This document shows, piece by piece, positions 31,537 to 42,100 of a DNA stretch of 64,000 bases (position 1 is the first letter of the stretch; the number at the start of each line of letters is the position of its first letter). The notes below the pieces were generated by a model. The model worked only from the letters and a program-made list of their open reading frames with translations, was not told where the DNA came from and did not search any database. The DNA lies in NCBI RefSeq assembly GCF_014647835.1, contig NZ_BMPY01000005.1, positions 186,001 through 250,000 of the forward strand. Reading direction: 5' to 3'. The translations under genes were made by a program, and so were the position numbers. Source of the stretch: Microbispora rosea subsp. aerata (GTDB lineage Bacteria > Actinomycetota > Actinomycetes > Streptosporangiales > Streptosporangiaceae).

Positions 31537-33084
31537 GTGTCCGAGTTCGACACGGTCCTCGTCGTTGACTTCGGCGCGCAGTACGCGCAGCTGATCGCGC
31601 GACGGGTGCGTGAGTGCCACGTCTACTCCGAGATCGTCCCGTCGACCATGCCGGTCTCCGAGATGCTGGAGAAGAAGCCCAAGGCGATCATCCTGTCCGG
31701 CGGCCCGTCGTCGGTGTACGCCGAGGGCGCGCCGCCGGTCCCGGAGGGCCTGTTCGAGACCGGGGTGCCGACCTTCGGCATCTGCTACGGCTTCCAGGCC
31801 ATGGCCCAGGCGCTCGGCGGACAGGTCGCCAGGACCGGCTCCGCCGAGTACGGCGGGACCCCGCTCAAGGTCGTCAAGGAGGGCGTGCTGTTCGCCGGCC
31901 TGCCGCCGGCGCAGACCGTCTGGATGTCGCACGGCGACTCGGTCGTCGGCGCCCCCGACGGGTTCGCCGTCACGGCCGCCACCGACGCCACCCCGGTCGC
32001 CGCCATGGAGGACCCCTCGCGCGGCCTGTACGGCGTGCAGTTCCACCCCGAGGTGCTCCACTCCGAGTACGGACAGCAGGTGCTCAAGCACTTCCTCGAC
32101 GCGGCCGGCTGCCGTCCCTCGTGGACCATGCTCAACATCGTCGAGGACGCCGTGGAGGCCGTGCGCGCCCAGGTGGGCGACGGCCGGGCGATCTGCGCGT
32201 TGTCGGGCGGGGTGGACTCCGCCGTCGCCGCCGCGATCGTCCAGCGGGCCATCGGCGACCGGCTGACCTGCGTCTTCGTCGACCACGGCCTGCTGCGCAA
32301 GGGCGAGGCCGAGCAGGTCGAGCGCGACTTCGTCGAGGCGACCGGCGTCAAGCTGCGCGTCGTGGACGCCTCGGAGCGCTTCCTCAAGGCGCTGTCGGGC
32401 GTCACCGACCCGGAGGAGAAGCGCAAGATCATCGGCCGCGAGTTCATCCGGGTCTTCGAGGACGAGCAGCGCGCGATCCTCGCCGACGGGCCGGTGGACT
32501 TCCTCGTGCAGGGCACGCTCTACCCCGACGTGGTCGAGTCGGGCGGCGGCACCGGCACCGCGAACATCAAGTCCCACCACAACGTGGGCGGGCTGCCCGA
32601 TGACCTCAAGTTCCAGCTCGTCGAGCCGCTGCGCACGCTGTTCAAGGACGAGGTGCGGCGGGCCGGCGAGGAGCTGGGCCTGCCCCCGGCGATGGTCTGG
32701 CGGCAGCCGTTCCCCGGGCCGGGCCTCGGCATCCGGATCATCGGCGAGGTCACCCGCGAGCGGCTCGACCTGCTGCGCGAGGCCGACGCGATCGCCCGCG
32801 AGGAGCTCACCCGGGCCGGTCTCGACCGCGACATCTGGCAGTGCCCGGTGGTGCTGCTCGCCGACGTCCGCTCGGTGGGCGTGCAGGGCGACGGCCGCAC
32901 CTACGGCCACCCCATCGTCCTGCGGCCGGTGACCTCCGAGGACGCCATGACCGCCGACTGGGCGCGGGTGCCGTACGACGTGCTGTCGCGCATCTCCACC
33001 CGCATCACCAACGAGGTGCGCGAGGTCAACCGGGTGGTCCTCGACGTGACGAGCAAGCCGCCGGGCACGATCGAGTGGGAGTGA
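31537..33084 (+). CDS. guaA: GMP synthase (glutamine-hydrolysing)
   Basis: 515 residues with a GTG start. The last step of GMP synthesis: XMP, ATP and glutamine to GMP. The class I amidotransferase domain shows [18 protein letters not shown], the nucleophile Cys in [10 protein letters not shown] near residue 86, and [11 protein letters not shown] with the catalytic His. The ATP-pyrophosphatase domain has [11 protein letters not shown] (P-loop) near residue 224, and the dimerisation domain ends [13 protein letters not shown]...IEWE. Full length. It is a good chromosomal core marker for this stretch. Confidence 0.96.
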   Translation: MSEFDTVLVVDFGAQYAQLIARRVRECHVYSEIVPSTMPVSEMLEKKPKAIILSGGPSSVYAEGAPPVPEGLFETGVPTFGICYGFQAMAQALGGQVARTGSAEYGGTPLKVVKEGVLFAGLPPAQTVWMSHGDSVVGAPDGFAVTAATDATPVAAMEDPSRGLYGVQFHPEVLHSEYGQQVLKHFLDAAGCRPSWTMLNIVEDAVEAVRAQVGDGRAICALSGGVDSAVAAAIVQRAIGDRLTCVFVDHGLLRKGEAEQVERDFVEATGVKLRVVDASERFLKALSGVTDPEEKRKIIGREFIRVFEDEQRAILADGPVDFLVQGTLYPDVVESGGGTGTANIKSHHNVGGLPDDLKFQLVEPLRTLFKDEVRRAGEELGLPPAMVWRQPFPGPGLGIRIIGEVTRERLDLLREADAIAREELTRAGLDRDIWQCPVVLLADVRSVGVQGDGRTYGHPIVLRPVTSEDAMTADWARVPYDVLSRISTRITNEVREVNRVVLDVTSKPPGTIEWE

Positions 33085-33133
33085 CCCGGGATCGACCGGC
33101 ATGACCCCGGGACGGGCTGGATAAAGTAACGCG

Positions 33134-34351
33134 GTGATTGCCGCTCAGCCCGTCACCGTTCCGTCAGACGCGAAGGTCACCAGACTCGCCTGGCTCGACG
33201 CCCTGCGGGGGATCGGCGCGATGGCGGTGGTCGCCGAGCACGCCCTGCCCTGGCTCATGCCGTCGCTGCGCCCCTACTGGTTCAACCTCGGCATGTACGG
33301 CGTGCTGGTCTTCTTCCTGGTCAGCGGATACATCATCCCCGCGTCCCTGGAGAAGCGGGGCGACGTCGGGGCGTTTTGGATCAGCCGGGTGTTCCGGCTG
33401 TACCCGCTCTACCTGCTGGTGATCGCCGCGGTGCTCGTCATGGCGTTCTGGGTGCCGGTGCGCGAGCAGGTGCCCCGGCACCCGTCGGCCGTGGCCGCGC
33501 ACGTGAGCATGCTGCTCGACGTCGTCCACATCGGCGGCCTCGCCGACCCGATGTGGACGCTGTCGTACGAGATGGTGTTCTACCTGCTGGTGACCGCGCT
33601 GTTCGTGGGCGGGGTGCACCGGCGCAGCGGCATGCTGGCGATCGCCTTCGGCGTCGTGGCGATCGCCGCCGGGCTGGTGCTGTCGGCGCCGCTGCTGCCG
33701 GGTCACTGGCCGGCCATCGCCTCCGGTGTGCTGTTCGTCGCGGGCCTGGCCTGCCTGATCACCGGCCGCTTCCGCAGGGTCGCGGCGTACGCGCTGGGCC
33801 TGATGGCGCTCGTGCTGCTCGTGTTCGGCGGCTTCGTGCCGTGGTTCGGCGCGGCCATCCTCGCGGTGATGTTCACGGGGACGGCGCTGTACCGGTGGGA
33901 GCACGGCACGGGCGGGCTCGGCCCGGTCGCGGTCGCGGCGGCTCTCGTGGCCGCCGCGCCCGTGTGGTCCATTCAGGCCGGATGGTGGTGGGTGCAGCCT
34001 GACGTGTGGATCACCACGATGGCCCTGGCCGGGGGGACGTTCGCGATCGGCATGGCGCTGCGCGGGCGGCGCGTGCCCGGCGTGCTGACCTGGCTCGGCC
34101 TGATCAGCTACTCGGTCTACCTGGTGCACCACCCGCTGCTCAGGTGCCTGAACGCGCTCGCCGGTGATCTGCGGTCGCTCACGTCGACCGGCAGAGTGGC
34201 CGTCATGCTCGGCTATCTCGTGGTGCTGCTCGCGCTGAGCTGGCTCACGTACCGCTTCGTGGAGGCGCCGGCCCAGGCGCTGGGCCGCAGGATCAGCCGT
34301 CGGAGAGCGTCCCCTCCCCGGACCGGTCGGGATATACCTGTCCCGGGATGA
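33134..34351 (+). CDS. Acyltransferase 3-family membrane protein
   Basis: 405 residues from a GTG, 49 bases after guaA. About ten hydrophobic helices. The family signature is LDALRGIGAMAVVAEHALPW near residue 22, with the His expected to take part in acyl transfer, and FFLVSGYIIP and RVFRLYPLYLL follow. Such proteins O-acylate surface sugars, antibiotics or peptidoglycan. Its position at the head of the surface-polymer cluster suggests an O-acetyl decoration. Its 3' end overlaps the convergent deacetylase gene by 59 bases. Confidence 0.85.
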   Translation: MIAAQPVTVPSDAKVTRLAWLDALRGIGAMAVVAEHALPWLMPSLRPYWFNLGMYGVLVFFLVSGYIIPASLEKRGDVGAFWISRVFRLYPLYLLVIAAVLVMAFWVPVREQVPRHPSAVAAHVSMLLDVVHIGGLADPMWTLSYEMVFYLLVTALFVGGVHRRSGMLAIAFGVVAIAAGLVLSAPLLPGHWPAIASGVLFVAGLACLITGRFRRVAAYALGLMALVLLVFGGFVPWFGAAILAVMFTGTALYRWEHGTGGLGPVAVAAALVAAAPVWSIQAGWWWVQPDVWITTMALAGGTFAIGMALRGRRVPGVLTWLGLISYSVYLVHHPLLRCLNALAGDLRSLTSTGRVAVMLGYLVVLLALSWLTYRFVEAPAQALGRRISRRRASPPRTGRDIPVPG

Positions 34352-35027
34352 GCTCCTGGCCCTCCAGCAGGGTGGACACCGTCACGAAGCTGTAGCCCTC
34401 CGCGGTCAGCGTCTCGAGCACATCGGGCATCGACTGCACGGTCGCCTTCACGGTCTCGTGCATCAGCACGACCTCGCCCTCGTTGGCCACGTCGAGGGCG
34501 CGGTTGGTGAGCAGGTTTACGTGCCGGTAGTCCTTGATGTAGTCCTTCGTGGCGGTCGTGCCGGGCACCTGGATGAGCCCGAACTTGGCCGCGACCTGCT
34601 GCACGCCGCCGTTGCGCAGCCCGCCGGGCGCGCGGAAGAGCTTCGGCGCCTTTCCCGTGGTCTTCTGAATGATCCGCTGGGTGTCGCCGATCTTCTTGTT
34701 GATCTGGGCGTACGTGAGCTCGGTCAAGTAGCTGGCGTCCCAGGAGTGGTTGCCGATCTCGTGGCCCGACTTGGCGATCAGCTGCGTCAGCTTCGGGTGC
34801 TTCTTCACCTCCGATCCGATGAGGAAGAACGTCGCCTTGGCCTTGTACTTGGCAAGGGTCTTCAGCAAGGTCGGCAGGTATGGCCCGGGACCGTCGTCGA
34901 AGGTCAGGGCGATGCATTTGTGAGTCGTGCAGTACGGTTCATCGGTCCCGCGGGCCTGCGCAGGGGTGGCGGTCGCCGCGACGAGGGCGCACGCGACGGC
35001 CACAGGGATCAGACGACGTACAGCCAT
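34293..35027 (-). CDS. Secreted polysaccharide deacetylase (NodB domain)
   Basis: 244 residues with a signal peptide (residues 1-26, RLIPVAVACALVAATATPAQA). The NodB core shows TFDDGP with metal-binding Asp45 near residue 44, the HxxxxH metal site HEIGNH (His89, His94), RAPGG (Arg132) and LMHE (His ~192). It would remove N-acetyl groups from cell-wall glycan or a surface polysaccharide outside the cell. Its stop overlaps the acyltransferase gene, a convergent pair that could add or remove acyl groups on the same polymer. That link is inference. Confidence 0.9.
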   Translation of the reverse strand: MAVRRLIPVAVACALVAATATPAQARGTDEPYCTTHKCIALTFDDGPGPYLPTLLKTLAKYKAKATFFLIGSEVKKHPKLTQLIAKSGHEIGNHSWDASYLTELTYAQINKKIGDTQRIIQKTTGKAPKLFRAPGGLRNGGVQQVAAKFGLIQVPGTTATKDYIKDYRHVNLLTNRALDVANEGEVVLMHETVKATVQSMPDVLETLTAEGYSFVTVSTLLEGQELIPGQVYPDRSGEGTLSDG

Positions 35028-35245
35028 GGGTTACTCCTCGGGGATCTATAAGGCGGCATCGTAACGTGCTTCGCGTCACTTCCTCCTCGTCAGTCCGGTT
35101 ACGTAACGCCCGGAAACCCCCGTCGAGCTGGGACGGGAGCGGTTAAACCTTCGGCCAAGGAAGGGGCTAAAGGCAGCCCCGTCACGAGCGGGGTTCGCGA
35201 TGCTGGGCCGGTCGGAAGAGGAACCGGGCAGCGTGAGGAGGGCGG

Positions 35246-37327
35246 GTGACGCGAACCGCCACCCGGTCGACGTGGGGGACGTGGATCGGGTTCGAGTCTT
35301 GTCCCACGCTGCTCGGCCGCCTCGTCGAGGGCTTCACCGGCCCGTGGACCCCACTGGAGGACGTCCCCGTCCCCGCGTCCCCGGCCGCCCCGGCGGACGC
35401 CGCGCGCGCAGGTGCCCAGCGCGTGGCCGCCCTCCTGGGCCGGACGCCGGACAAGATCGGCGTGACCGGCCCGGACGGCGCCGCCGGGGCGGGAGTCGGC
35501 GCGATCGGATGCGTCGTGCTCGCCGCGCGCTCCCCGGGTGACCTGCGCAGAGCGGTGCCGCTGCGCGGCCTGCTGCCCACGGCGACGCGGGTGAGGATCG
35601 CCGTCGCCGACGCGCCGCCCTGGGGGGCCCAGCCGCTGCCGGTCGCCGGCCCCGGCACTTGCTGGCGGCACCTGACCGATCTGCGGATCACCCGCCGCAA
35701 ACGTGGCTGGCACCTGGACGCCGCCTTCGCCGAGCCCGTGCCGGCTGGAGACGTCGTGGCCCACCTCGCACACGGCCTGTTCGGCGGGTGCGAGGCGACC
35801 ACTCCCGTCGCGGGACTGGAAGGGGGCCGTACGGCCGACTGGCGGCCGGGCGACCCCAACGTGACGCTGTCGCCGCCCGGCGGTCCGGTGCCAGACCGCC
35901 GGGATGCCCCAGGCTGCGACCTGCTGCTGCGCGCCGGCGAGCCGTCCCGTATAGGCGAGCCGTCCCCGGCACCCACGCCGTACGGTGGCCTGGCCGCGGG
36001 CGCAAACGGCGCGGCCGTGGTTCCCCCGCGGACGCAGTGCCCGGCTATAGGCCCCTCGGGCGATGGCCCATTGACCGACGCCCCGGCGGCGATGAGTCCC
36101 TCGGGCGGCGGTCTGGTTGTGGTCGGTGCGGCGGTGGACGATGTGATTCCGCCGGTGGACGAGGCGGTCGTCAACCCCATCGGGTTCCGGCAGCATCCCA
36201 CGCGGGAGACGGCGACCCTCGCCGCGCACCGGGAGGGTTTCGCCATCGCCCACGCCGCGGACAGGCTCGTACGGCTCCCGGCCTGCGGGCGGGTCACCGA
36301 CGTCGACATCGTCCGCCTGCGGGACGTGCGCGGCGTCGAGGTGCCCGCGATCGACGGGCGGGCGGTTGAGGTCGCCCGTGTCGTGGCGGCGCTCGCGGCG
36401 GCCGGGGTCCCGGTGCTCGCCGCGCCCGACGCCGTCCGCGACCGCGCGCTGGGCCCCGGCCTCGCCGCCGTGCTCGCCACCGCGACGGGCGAGGCGCTCG
36501 CGTCCGACCTGCGCCGCGAGGAGCTGAGCATCCGGCTGCGCAGGGCCGCGCTGCGCGAGCACGGGGCCGCCGCCCGCTGGCGGGGCCTCGCGTCGGCCGC
36601 GGGCCTGCCGGTGCCGCCGGAGCCGCGGGTCTCGATCCTGCTGTGCACGCGCCGCCCCGAGATGGTGCCGTTCGCGGTCGAGCAGATGGAGCGCCAGCGC
36701 GGGGTGACCGCCGAGCTGATCGTGGGCCTCCACGGGTTCACCACGCGGGAGGCGGCGATCCCCCGCACGCGGCTGCCGCTCACCGTGATCGAGGCCCCCG
36801 CCGCGACGCCCTTCGGGGAGGTCTTGAACCGGATGGCGGCCGTCGCCTCCGGGTCGTACCTCGCCAAGGTCGACGACGACGACTGGTATGGGCCCGACCA
36901 CCTCGCCGACCTGCTGCTCGCCCGGCGCTACAGCGGCGCCGACCTCGTCGGGTCGGCCGCGGAGTTCGTCTACCTGGAGCCCCTCGACGTGACGATCAGG
37001 AGGTGCATCGGCACCGAGCGGTTCGCGCCGCTGGTGGCCGGGGGCACGATGCTGGTCACCCGGGCGGCGTTCGAGGCGGCGGGCGGGTTCCGGCCCCTGG
37101 CGAGGACCGTGGACGGCCAGCTCCTCCAGGCGGTCGAGGCCGTCGGCGGCCGGATCTACCGCACCCACGGCCTCAACTACGTGCTGCGCCGCCGCAGCGC
37201 GTACGGCCACACCTGGCGCCAGCCCGTGCAGTCGTTCCTCGCGTCCTATCAGGAGCAGTGGCGCGGGCTGGTCTTCAACGAACTGATGGAGGACGGTGCC
37301 CGATGGCGCGCGGAGGTGAGGACGTGA
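35246..37327 (+). CDS. Large protein with C-terminal GT2 glycosyltransferase domain
   Basis: 693 residues from a GTG with GAGGAGG four bases upstream. The C-terminal ~240 residues are a GT-A fold: VSILLCTRRPEMVPFAVEQM (first strand and helix), DDDWYGPDHL (metal-binding DDD) and a GGTMLVTRAAFEAAGGF acceptor-loop region. The first ~450 residues include a region I do not recognise and a proline/glycine-rich linker around 230-300. It is the first gene of the rightward surface-polymer operon and overlaps the next gene by GTGA. Donor and acceptor sugars are unknown. Confidence 0.78.
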   Translation: MTRTATRSTWGTWIGFESCPTLLGRLVEGFTGPWTPLEDVPVPASPAAPADAARAGAQRVAALLGRTPDKIGVTGPDGAAGAGVGAIGCVVLAARSPGDLRRAVPLRGLLPTATRVRIAVADAPPWGAQPLPVAGPGTCWRHLTDLRITRRKRGWHLDAAFAEPVPAGDVVAHLAHGLFGGCEATTPVAGLEGGRTADWRPGDPNVTLSPPGGPVPDRRDAPGCDLLLRAGEPSRIGEPSPAPTPYGGLAAGANGAAVVPPRTQCPAIGPSGDGPLTDAPAAMSPSGGGLVVVGAAVDDVIPPVDEAVVNPIGFRQHPTRETATLAAHREGFAIAHAADRLVRLPACGRVTDVDIVRLRDVRGVEVPAIDGRAVEVARVVAALAAAGVPVLAAPDAVRDRALGPGLAAVLATATGEALASDLRREELSIRLRRAALREHGAAARWRGLASAAGLPVPPEPRVSILLCTRRPEMVPFAVEQMERQRGVTAELIVGLHGFTTREAAIPRTRLPLTVIEAPAATPFGEVLNRMAAVASGSYLAKVDDDDWYGPDHLADLLLARRYSGADLVGSAAEFVYLEPLDVTIRRCIGTERFAPLVAGGTMLVTRAAFEAAGGFRPLARTVDGQLLQAVEAVGGRIYRTHGLNYVLRRRSAYGHTWRQPVQSFLASYQEQWRGLVFNELMEDGARWRAEVRT

Positions 37328-38976
37328 CGGGGGCTGCGCGCATCCCGCTCAACGACTACGGGGTGCTCGGAGAACCGCCCGCGCTGGGGCAGTGGAGCCC
37401 CACGCTCACGGTGAGCGTGGTGATCCCCGCCTTCCGTGCGGAGCGCACGCTGCCGCTGACGCTGGCGAGCCTGGCCCGGCAGACCTACCCGGCCCACCTG
37501 ATGGAGGTCGTGGTGGTGGACGACGGCGAGCAGCCCATGCGGATGCCGTACGCGTCGCCGGCCGGGCCGTTGCCGGAGCGGCTGCGGGTGATCCGCCCGC
37601 GCGGCGGGGCGTGGGGGAGGGCGAGCGCCTGCGCGGCGGGGGCCGAGGCGGCGGAGGGCGAGGTAATCCTCTACCTGGACGCCGACCTGGTGCTGTTCCC
37701 CGAGCACGTGGAGGCCCAGATGCGCTGGCATCACCTGGCCGACTACCTGGTCGTGCTCGGGCACCTGCGGTTCGTGCCCGGCCTGGACGAGGTTTCCGCG
37801 AGCGAGGTGCTCGCGGCCGTCGAGGCGGGCGCGGTGCCCAAGCTCTTCGCCGAGGAGGACGCCACGCCGCAGTGGACCGAGCGGCGCTGGGACCAGACCG
37901 ACGACCTGCGGACGGCTGGTTTCCACGCGTTCTCCGTCATGGTCGGGGCGACCGCGTCGCTGCGGGCCTCCCTGCTGCGCGCCGCCGGGGGGCTGGACGC
38001 CTCGCTGGTCCTCGGGGAGGACACGGAGCTCGGCTATCGGCTGGCGCAGGCGGGGGCCGTGTTCGTGCCCGACCGCAGCAGCCGGTGCTGGCACCTCGGC
38101 CGGTCCACCGTCATGCGCCGCGAGCGTGACGTGAAGCGGCACAACTGGCCCTACCTCGCCGAGCGCGTCCCGACCTTCCGCTGGCTGCGCAGGCACCCGC
38201 ACCGCACCTACCTCGTGCCGTACGTCGAGGTCGTGGTCGATGTGGGGGACGCGTCGTTCGAGGAGGTCAGGGCGACCGTCGACGCCGTGCTCGCCGGGCG
38301 GCTGCCCGACGTGCGGGTGACGGTCGTCGGGCCGTGGGGGCGGCTCGGCGGCGGCCGGCGGGACCCTCTCGGCGACCCCTCGCTCGACCTGCGCCTGCTG
38401 CTCGCCTGCTACCAGGGCGAGCCTCGGGTGCGGTTCCGCGAGGCCGTGCCGGACGACAGCTTCCCCGTGCCGTTCCGCTTCCACTGCCCGCCGGGCTGGG
38501 TGCCGTCGCGCGGCACCATAGGGTCGATCGTCAAGCACGCCGACCGGCGGCGGCTGGGCATCGTCTCGCTGGCGCTGGACGAGCGGAAAGACGGCCGCGT
38601 CGTGTTCGCCCGGCTGGAGCGCACCGCCGCGATGAGCCGCGCCCGCCGCTGCGCCGGGCCGGGGGACGATCTCGACGACCTGGTCCACGAGATGTACGGC
38701 ACGGTGTGGGACGCGGGGTCCGCCTGGGGGTTCCTGCCCGCCGACCTGGCCGCGACGACCGCCCCGCCGGTGCCCGGCCGCACCTGGACGGACGACCCCG
38801 GAATGGCCGGTGTGGGCGGTGGCTCGCTCCGGCCCCGCCGCCAGGACCGCCCGGGCCGCCCCGGGCGCGGTCGCATCGGCCGCCTCGGCCGTATCGGTCG
38901 TTCCGTGCCCCGGCCGCTGCGTCGCACCGCCCGGCTGCTCCGCAGGGGTCTGCGCGGGCTCGCGCGCCAGGGGTGA
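37324..38976 (+). CDS. GT2-family glycosyltransferase with basic C-terminal tail
   Basis: 550 residues from a GTG overlapping the previous stop (GTGA), with GGAGG seven bases upstream. The GT-A core shows VVIPAFRAERTLPLTLASL, VVVVDDGEQP (first Asp pair), YLDADLVLFP (DxD) and LGEDTELGYRLAQAG (catalytic-base region). The last ~60 residues (from GGGSLRPRRQD) are strongly basic and glycine-rich, so the protein may bind anionic polymer or membrane. It sits between a GT2 protein and two GT2-TagF proteins. Substrate unknown. Confidence 0.8.
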   Translation: MTGAARIPLNDYGVLGEPPALGQWSPTLTVSVVIPAFRAERTLPLTLASLARQTYPAHLMEVVVVDDGEQPMRMPYASPAGPLPERLRVIRPRGGAWGRASACAAGAEAAEGEVILYLDADLVLFPEHVEAQMRWHHLADYLVVLGHLRFVPGLDEVSASEVLAAVEAGAVPKLFAEEDATPQWTERRWDQTDDLRTAGFHAFSVMVGATASLRASLLRAAGGLDASLVLGEDTELGYRLAQAGAVFVPDRSSRCWHLGRSTVMRRERDVKRHNWPYLAERVPTFRWLRRHPHRTYLVPYVEVVVDVGDASFEEVRATVDAVLAGRLPDVRVTVVGPWGRLGGGRRDPLGDPSLDLRLLLACYQGEPRVRFREAVPDDSFPVPFRFHCPPGWVPSRGTIGSIVKHADRRRLGIVSLALDERKDGRVVFARLERTAAMSRARRCAGPGDDLDDLVHEMYGTVWDAGSAWGFLPADLAATTAPPVPGRTWTDDPGMAGVGGGSLRPRRQDRPGRPGRGRIGRLGRIGRSVPRPLRRTARLLRRGLRGLARQG

Positions 38977-39157
38977 GCACGTGTTTCCCGAGTCGCCCAT
39001 CGTCCGCTCCGCCGGGTCGCGCCGAAGGCACGCCAGGGGTGGGTGCCGCAGGCGCGTCGGGGAGACGGCCCTTCCTGCCCGCTCCTCAGTCCGGACCGGC
39101 GGCGCGCCCCGCGCTCGTGTCCCCGTCCACCGCTTCGCCGACCTCTAAGGACCGCCC

Positions 39158-42100
39158 GTGCCTCGCCTGAGCGTGATCATCCCGATCTACGACGTGGAAC
39201 CGTACCTCGCCGACTGCCTGGCCTCGGTCGCCGCGCAGACCTGGGAGGACATCGAGGTCGTCATGGTGGACGACGGCTCGCCGGACGGCAGCGCCGAAAT
39301 CGCCGCCGCCTTCGCGGCGCGGGACGCCCGGTTCCGGCTGGTCCGCCAGGCCAACGCGGGGCTCGGCGCGGCCCGCAACACGGGGGTGCGGCACGCGACC
39401 GGCGACTACCTGATGTTCCTCGACAGCGACGACCTGCTGCCGGCGCACGCCCTCGAATATCTCCTCGCGTCCCTGCAGCGGTCGGGTTCCGACCTCGCCA
39501 CGGGCAACGTGCTGCGCCTCGACGGGCGCGGGGCCCGGCAGTCGGCCATGCACCGGGCCGTGTTCGCCGACGCCGCCACGGGCACCCACATCACCCGGAC
39601 GCGTACGCTCCTGCGCGACCGCCTGGTCACCAACAAGCTGTGGCGTCGCTCGTTCTGGGACGCCCACGGGTTCGCGTTCCCCGAAGGCGTGCTGTACGAG
39701 GACATCTCGCTGGCCCTGCGGGCCCATTTCCTGGCGCGGGCCGTGGACGTGCTGCCCGCGCCGGTCTACCTGTGGCGGCGGCGGGAGGGCGGCGGCCGTT
39801 CGATCACCCAGGACAAGACGCGGGCCGTCCACCTGGAGGACCGGTTCGCCGCCGTCACCGAGGTCCGCCGCTTCCTGAGCGAGCACAACTTCACCGCGCA
39901 CATCCACGCCTGGGACCACGCCGTCCTCGACGGCGACCTCACGAACTTCCTCGACGTGCTCGACCAGGCGTCCCCGGCGTTCCGGGAGCACTTCCTCGAC
40001 CTCGCCGGCCGATACCTGGAGGACGTGGCGCCTCCCGTGCTCGACGGGCTGCCCGCGCTGCGGCGGCTGCAGTGGCATCTGGTGCGCACGCGGCGCATGG
40101 ACGACCTGCTGGAGGTCATCGCGTGGGACCGGGAGGTGAAACCCGACCGGCGGCTCGTGCGCAGGATGGGCTGGCACCACCTGAACGTCCCGCTCGGGGG
40201 TTCCGCGGACCGGGAGATCCCCGCCGCCGTCACCAGGGCCAGGGACGAACTCGTCCCGCGCCACCGCATCGACGCGGTCCGCTGGGAGGACGGCGTGCTC
40301 GTGGTGGAGGGACGCGCGGCCTCGCCGTACCTGCGGCCCAGCCGGCGGGTCCACCAGCAGGTCTTCGCCGCGCTCGTCCACGAGCGGACCGGGCGGCGCG
40401 TCCGCGTGCCGGCCTCCGCCACCAGAGCACGGGTCTCCGCGAAGTCGAAGGAACGCGACTGGGGCGGCTTCCGGCTCGCGATCGACCCCGCCGCGCTGGC
40501 CAGGCCGGGCCGCCTCGGACGCTGGCACGTGGAGCTGCGGGTGCTTCACCGGGGCGTCCTGCGGCGGGGGCGGCTGTCGGACCCGCGCGCCGACGCGTCG
40601 ATCGTGGAACGGGCGGGATATCGCTCGGTGGGCTCCGATCACTACGTCGCGCCGCTGCTGGGGGAGACCGGCGACCTCGTGGTGCGCGCCGAGCGGGAGA
40701 CCGCCCGGGTCGTGACCGGGGAGGTGCGCGACGGCCGGTTGCGCCTGGTGGGCCACGTCGTCAACGACCTCGGCCCGGCCCCGGTGCTCCAGGTCACCCG
40801 GCGTCCCGGTGGCGTCCCCCGCACCTACCCCGTGCACGTCGACCGGCGCACGTTCGAGGCCGTCGTGGACCTGCGCGATCTGCCGGCCGCCCCCCGACTC
40901 GCCGGGCTCGCCGTGCCCGCGGAGGTCGCCGCGCCCGAGGCGTGGTGGGAGGTCGAGGTCCGGGCCGCCGACGGCGCCGTGACGCCCGTGACCATCGCCG
41001 AGGACGTGCCCACCGGCCGGTACGGCCTGGCCGGCCGGGAGATCGTCGTGTTCCGCGACCGCACCGGCGGCCTGGTCCTGCGCGACCAGCCCATCGCGGC
41101 GTACGCCGACCTCGCCGAGTGGCTGCCGGCGCGGGAAGGGGGCGGCGGCGAGCTGCTGATCGAGGGCGGCCTGGCGGCGCCGCACGAGCTGTCGGCGCTG
41201 GTGGTGACCGCCCTCGGGCCCGTTGCGTCCGGCAGCGGGGAGTGGCTGCTGCCGATCGAGGGCGCGGGCACCCGGTTCAGGGCGCGGCTGACGCCCGAGC
41301 GGGTCGGCTCGCCGGCCGGGCCGCTGCCGCTGCCGCGCGGCCGGTACGCCCTGTCGATCCGGGCGCGAGCCGCCGGGGGACAGTGGGCGGACCTGCCGCT
41401 GGAGTTCGACACGGATCTGCCCGCGGCCCACCAGACCGCCCGCCGTACGTTCGGGATCGTCACCTCCGGGCCGGGGCGGGCGGTGCTGACCGTGAGCGGC
41501 GACCTGACCGCGGACGAGCGCGGCAAGAAGGCCCAGCGGGCGCTGCGCAGGAGGATCTACCCCCAGATGCGGGACAAGGCGCTGCGGGACGCCGTCTTGT
41601 TCGACGGCGGCGCGGGCACCCGTTTCGGCGGCAGCCCGCGGGCGGTCTGCGAGGAGCTGCGCCGCCGGGGCGTCGATCTGCCGCTGCTGTGGAACGTGCG
41701 GGACGGCCAGGTCGCCCTCCCCGGCGACGTCGAGTCGGTGCGCACGCTGGGGCGGGAGCACTACGAGGCCCTCGCCCGGTGCCGCTACATCGTCACCGAC
41801 GCGCCGCTGCCGCCGTGGTTCGAGCGCAGGCCCGGCCAGGTCGTCGTGCAGACCTGGCAGGGGCCGGTGCCCGTCCGGCAATCTCCCGCCGGACGGGAGC
41901 GGGAGCGGGCCGGTTACGGCGCGGGCCAGTGGACACATCTCATCTCTCCCGGCCCGTGGTGGACGCCGCTGCTGCGGCGGACGCTCGGCTACGAGGGGGA
42001 GGTGCTGGAGACCGGCCTGCCGTGCGACGACCTGCTGACCGGCCCCGGCGTCCATGAACGCGCCGCCGGGGTGCGGCGCCGCCTCGGCCTGCCGGAGCAC

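Noticed and set aside
31256-31594. Open frame of 112 residues overlapping the guaA start
   Set aside because: Low-complexity, no ribosome site, and it ends inside guaA in another frame; treated as chance.
35099-37210. Long open frame of 703 residues on the minus strand opposite the GT2 gene
   Set aside because: Its composition is Arg/Gly/Ala/Pro shadow of the GT2 frame, with no domains and no ribosome site.
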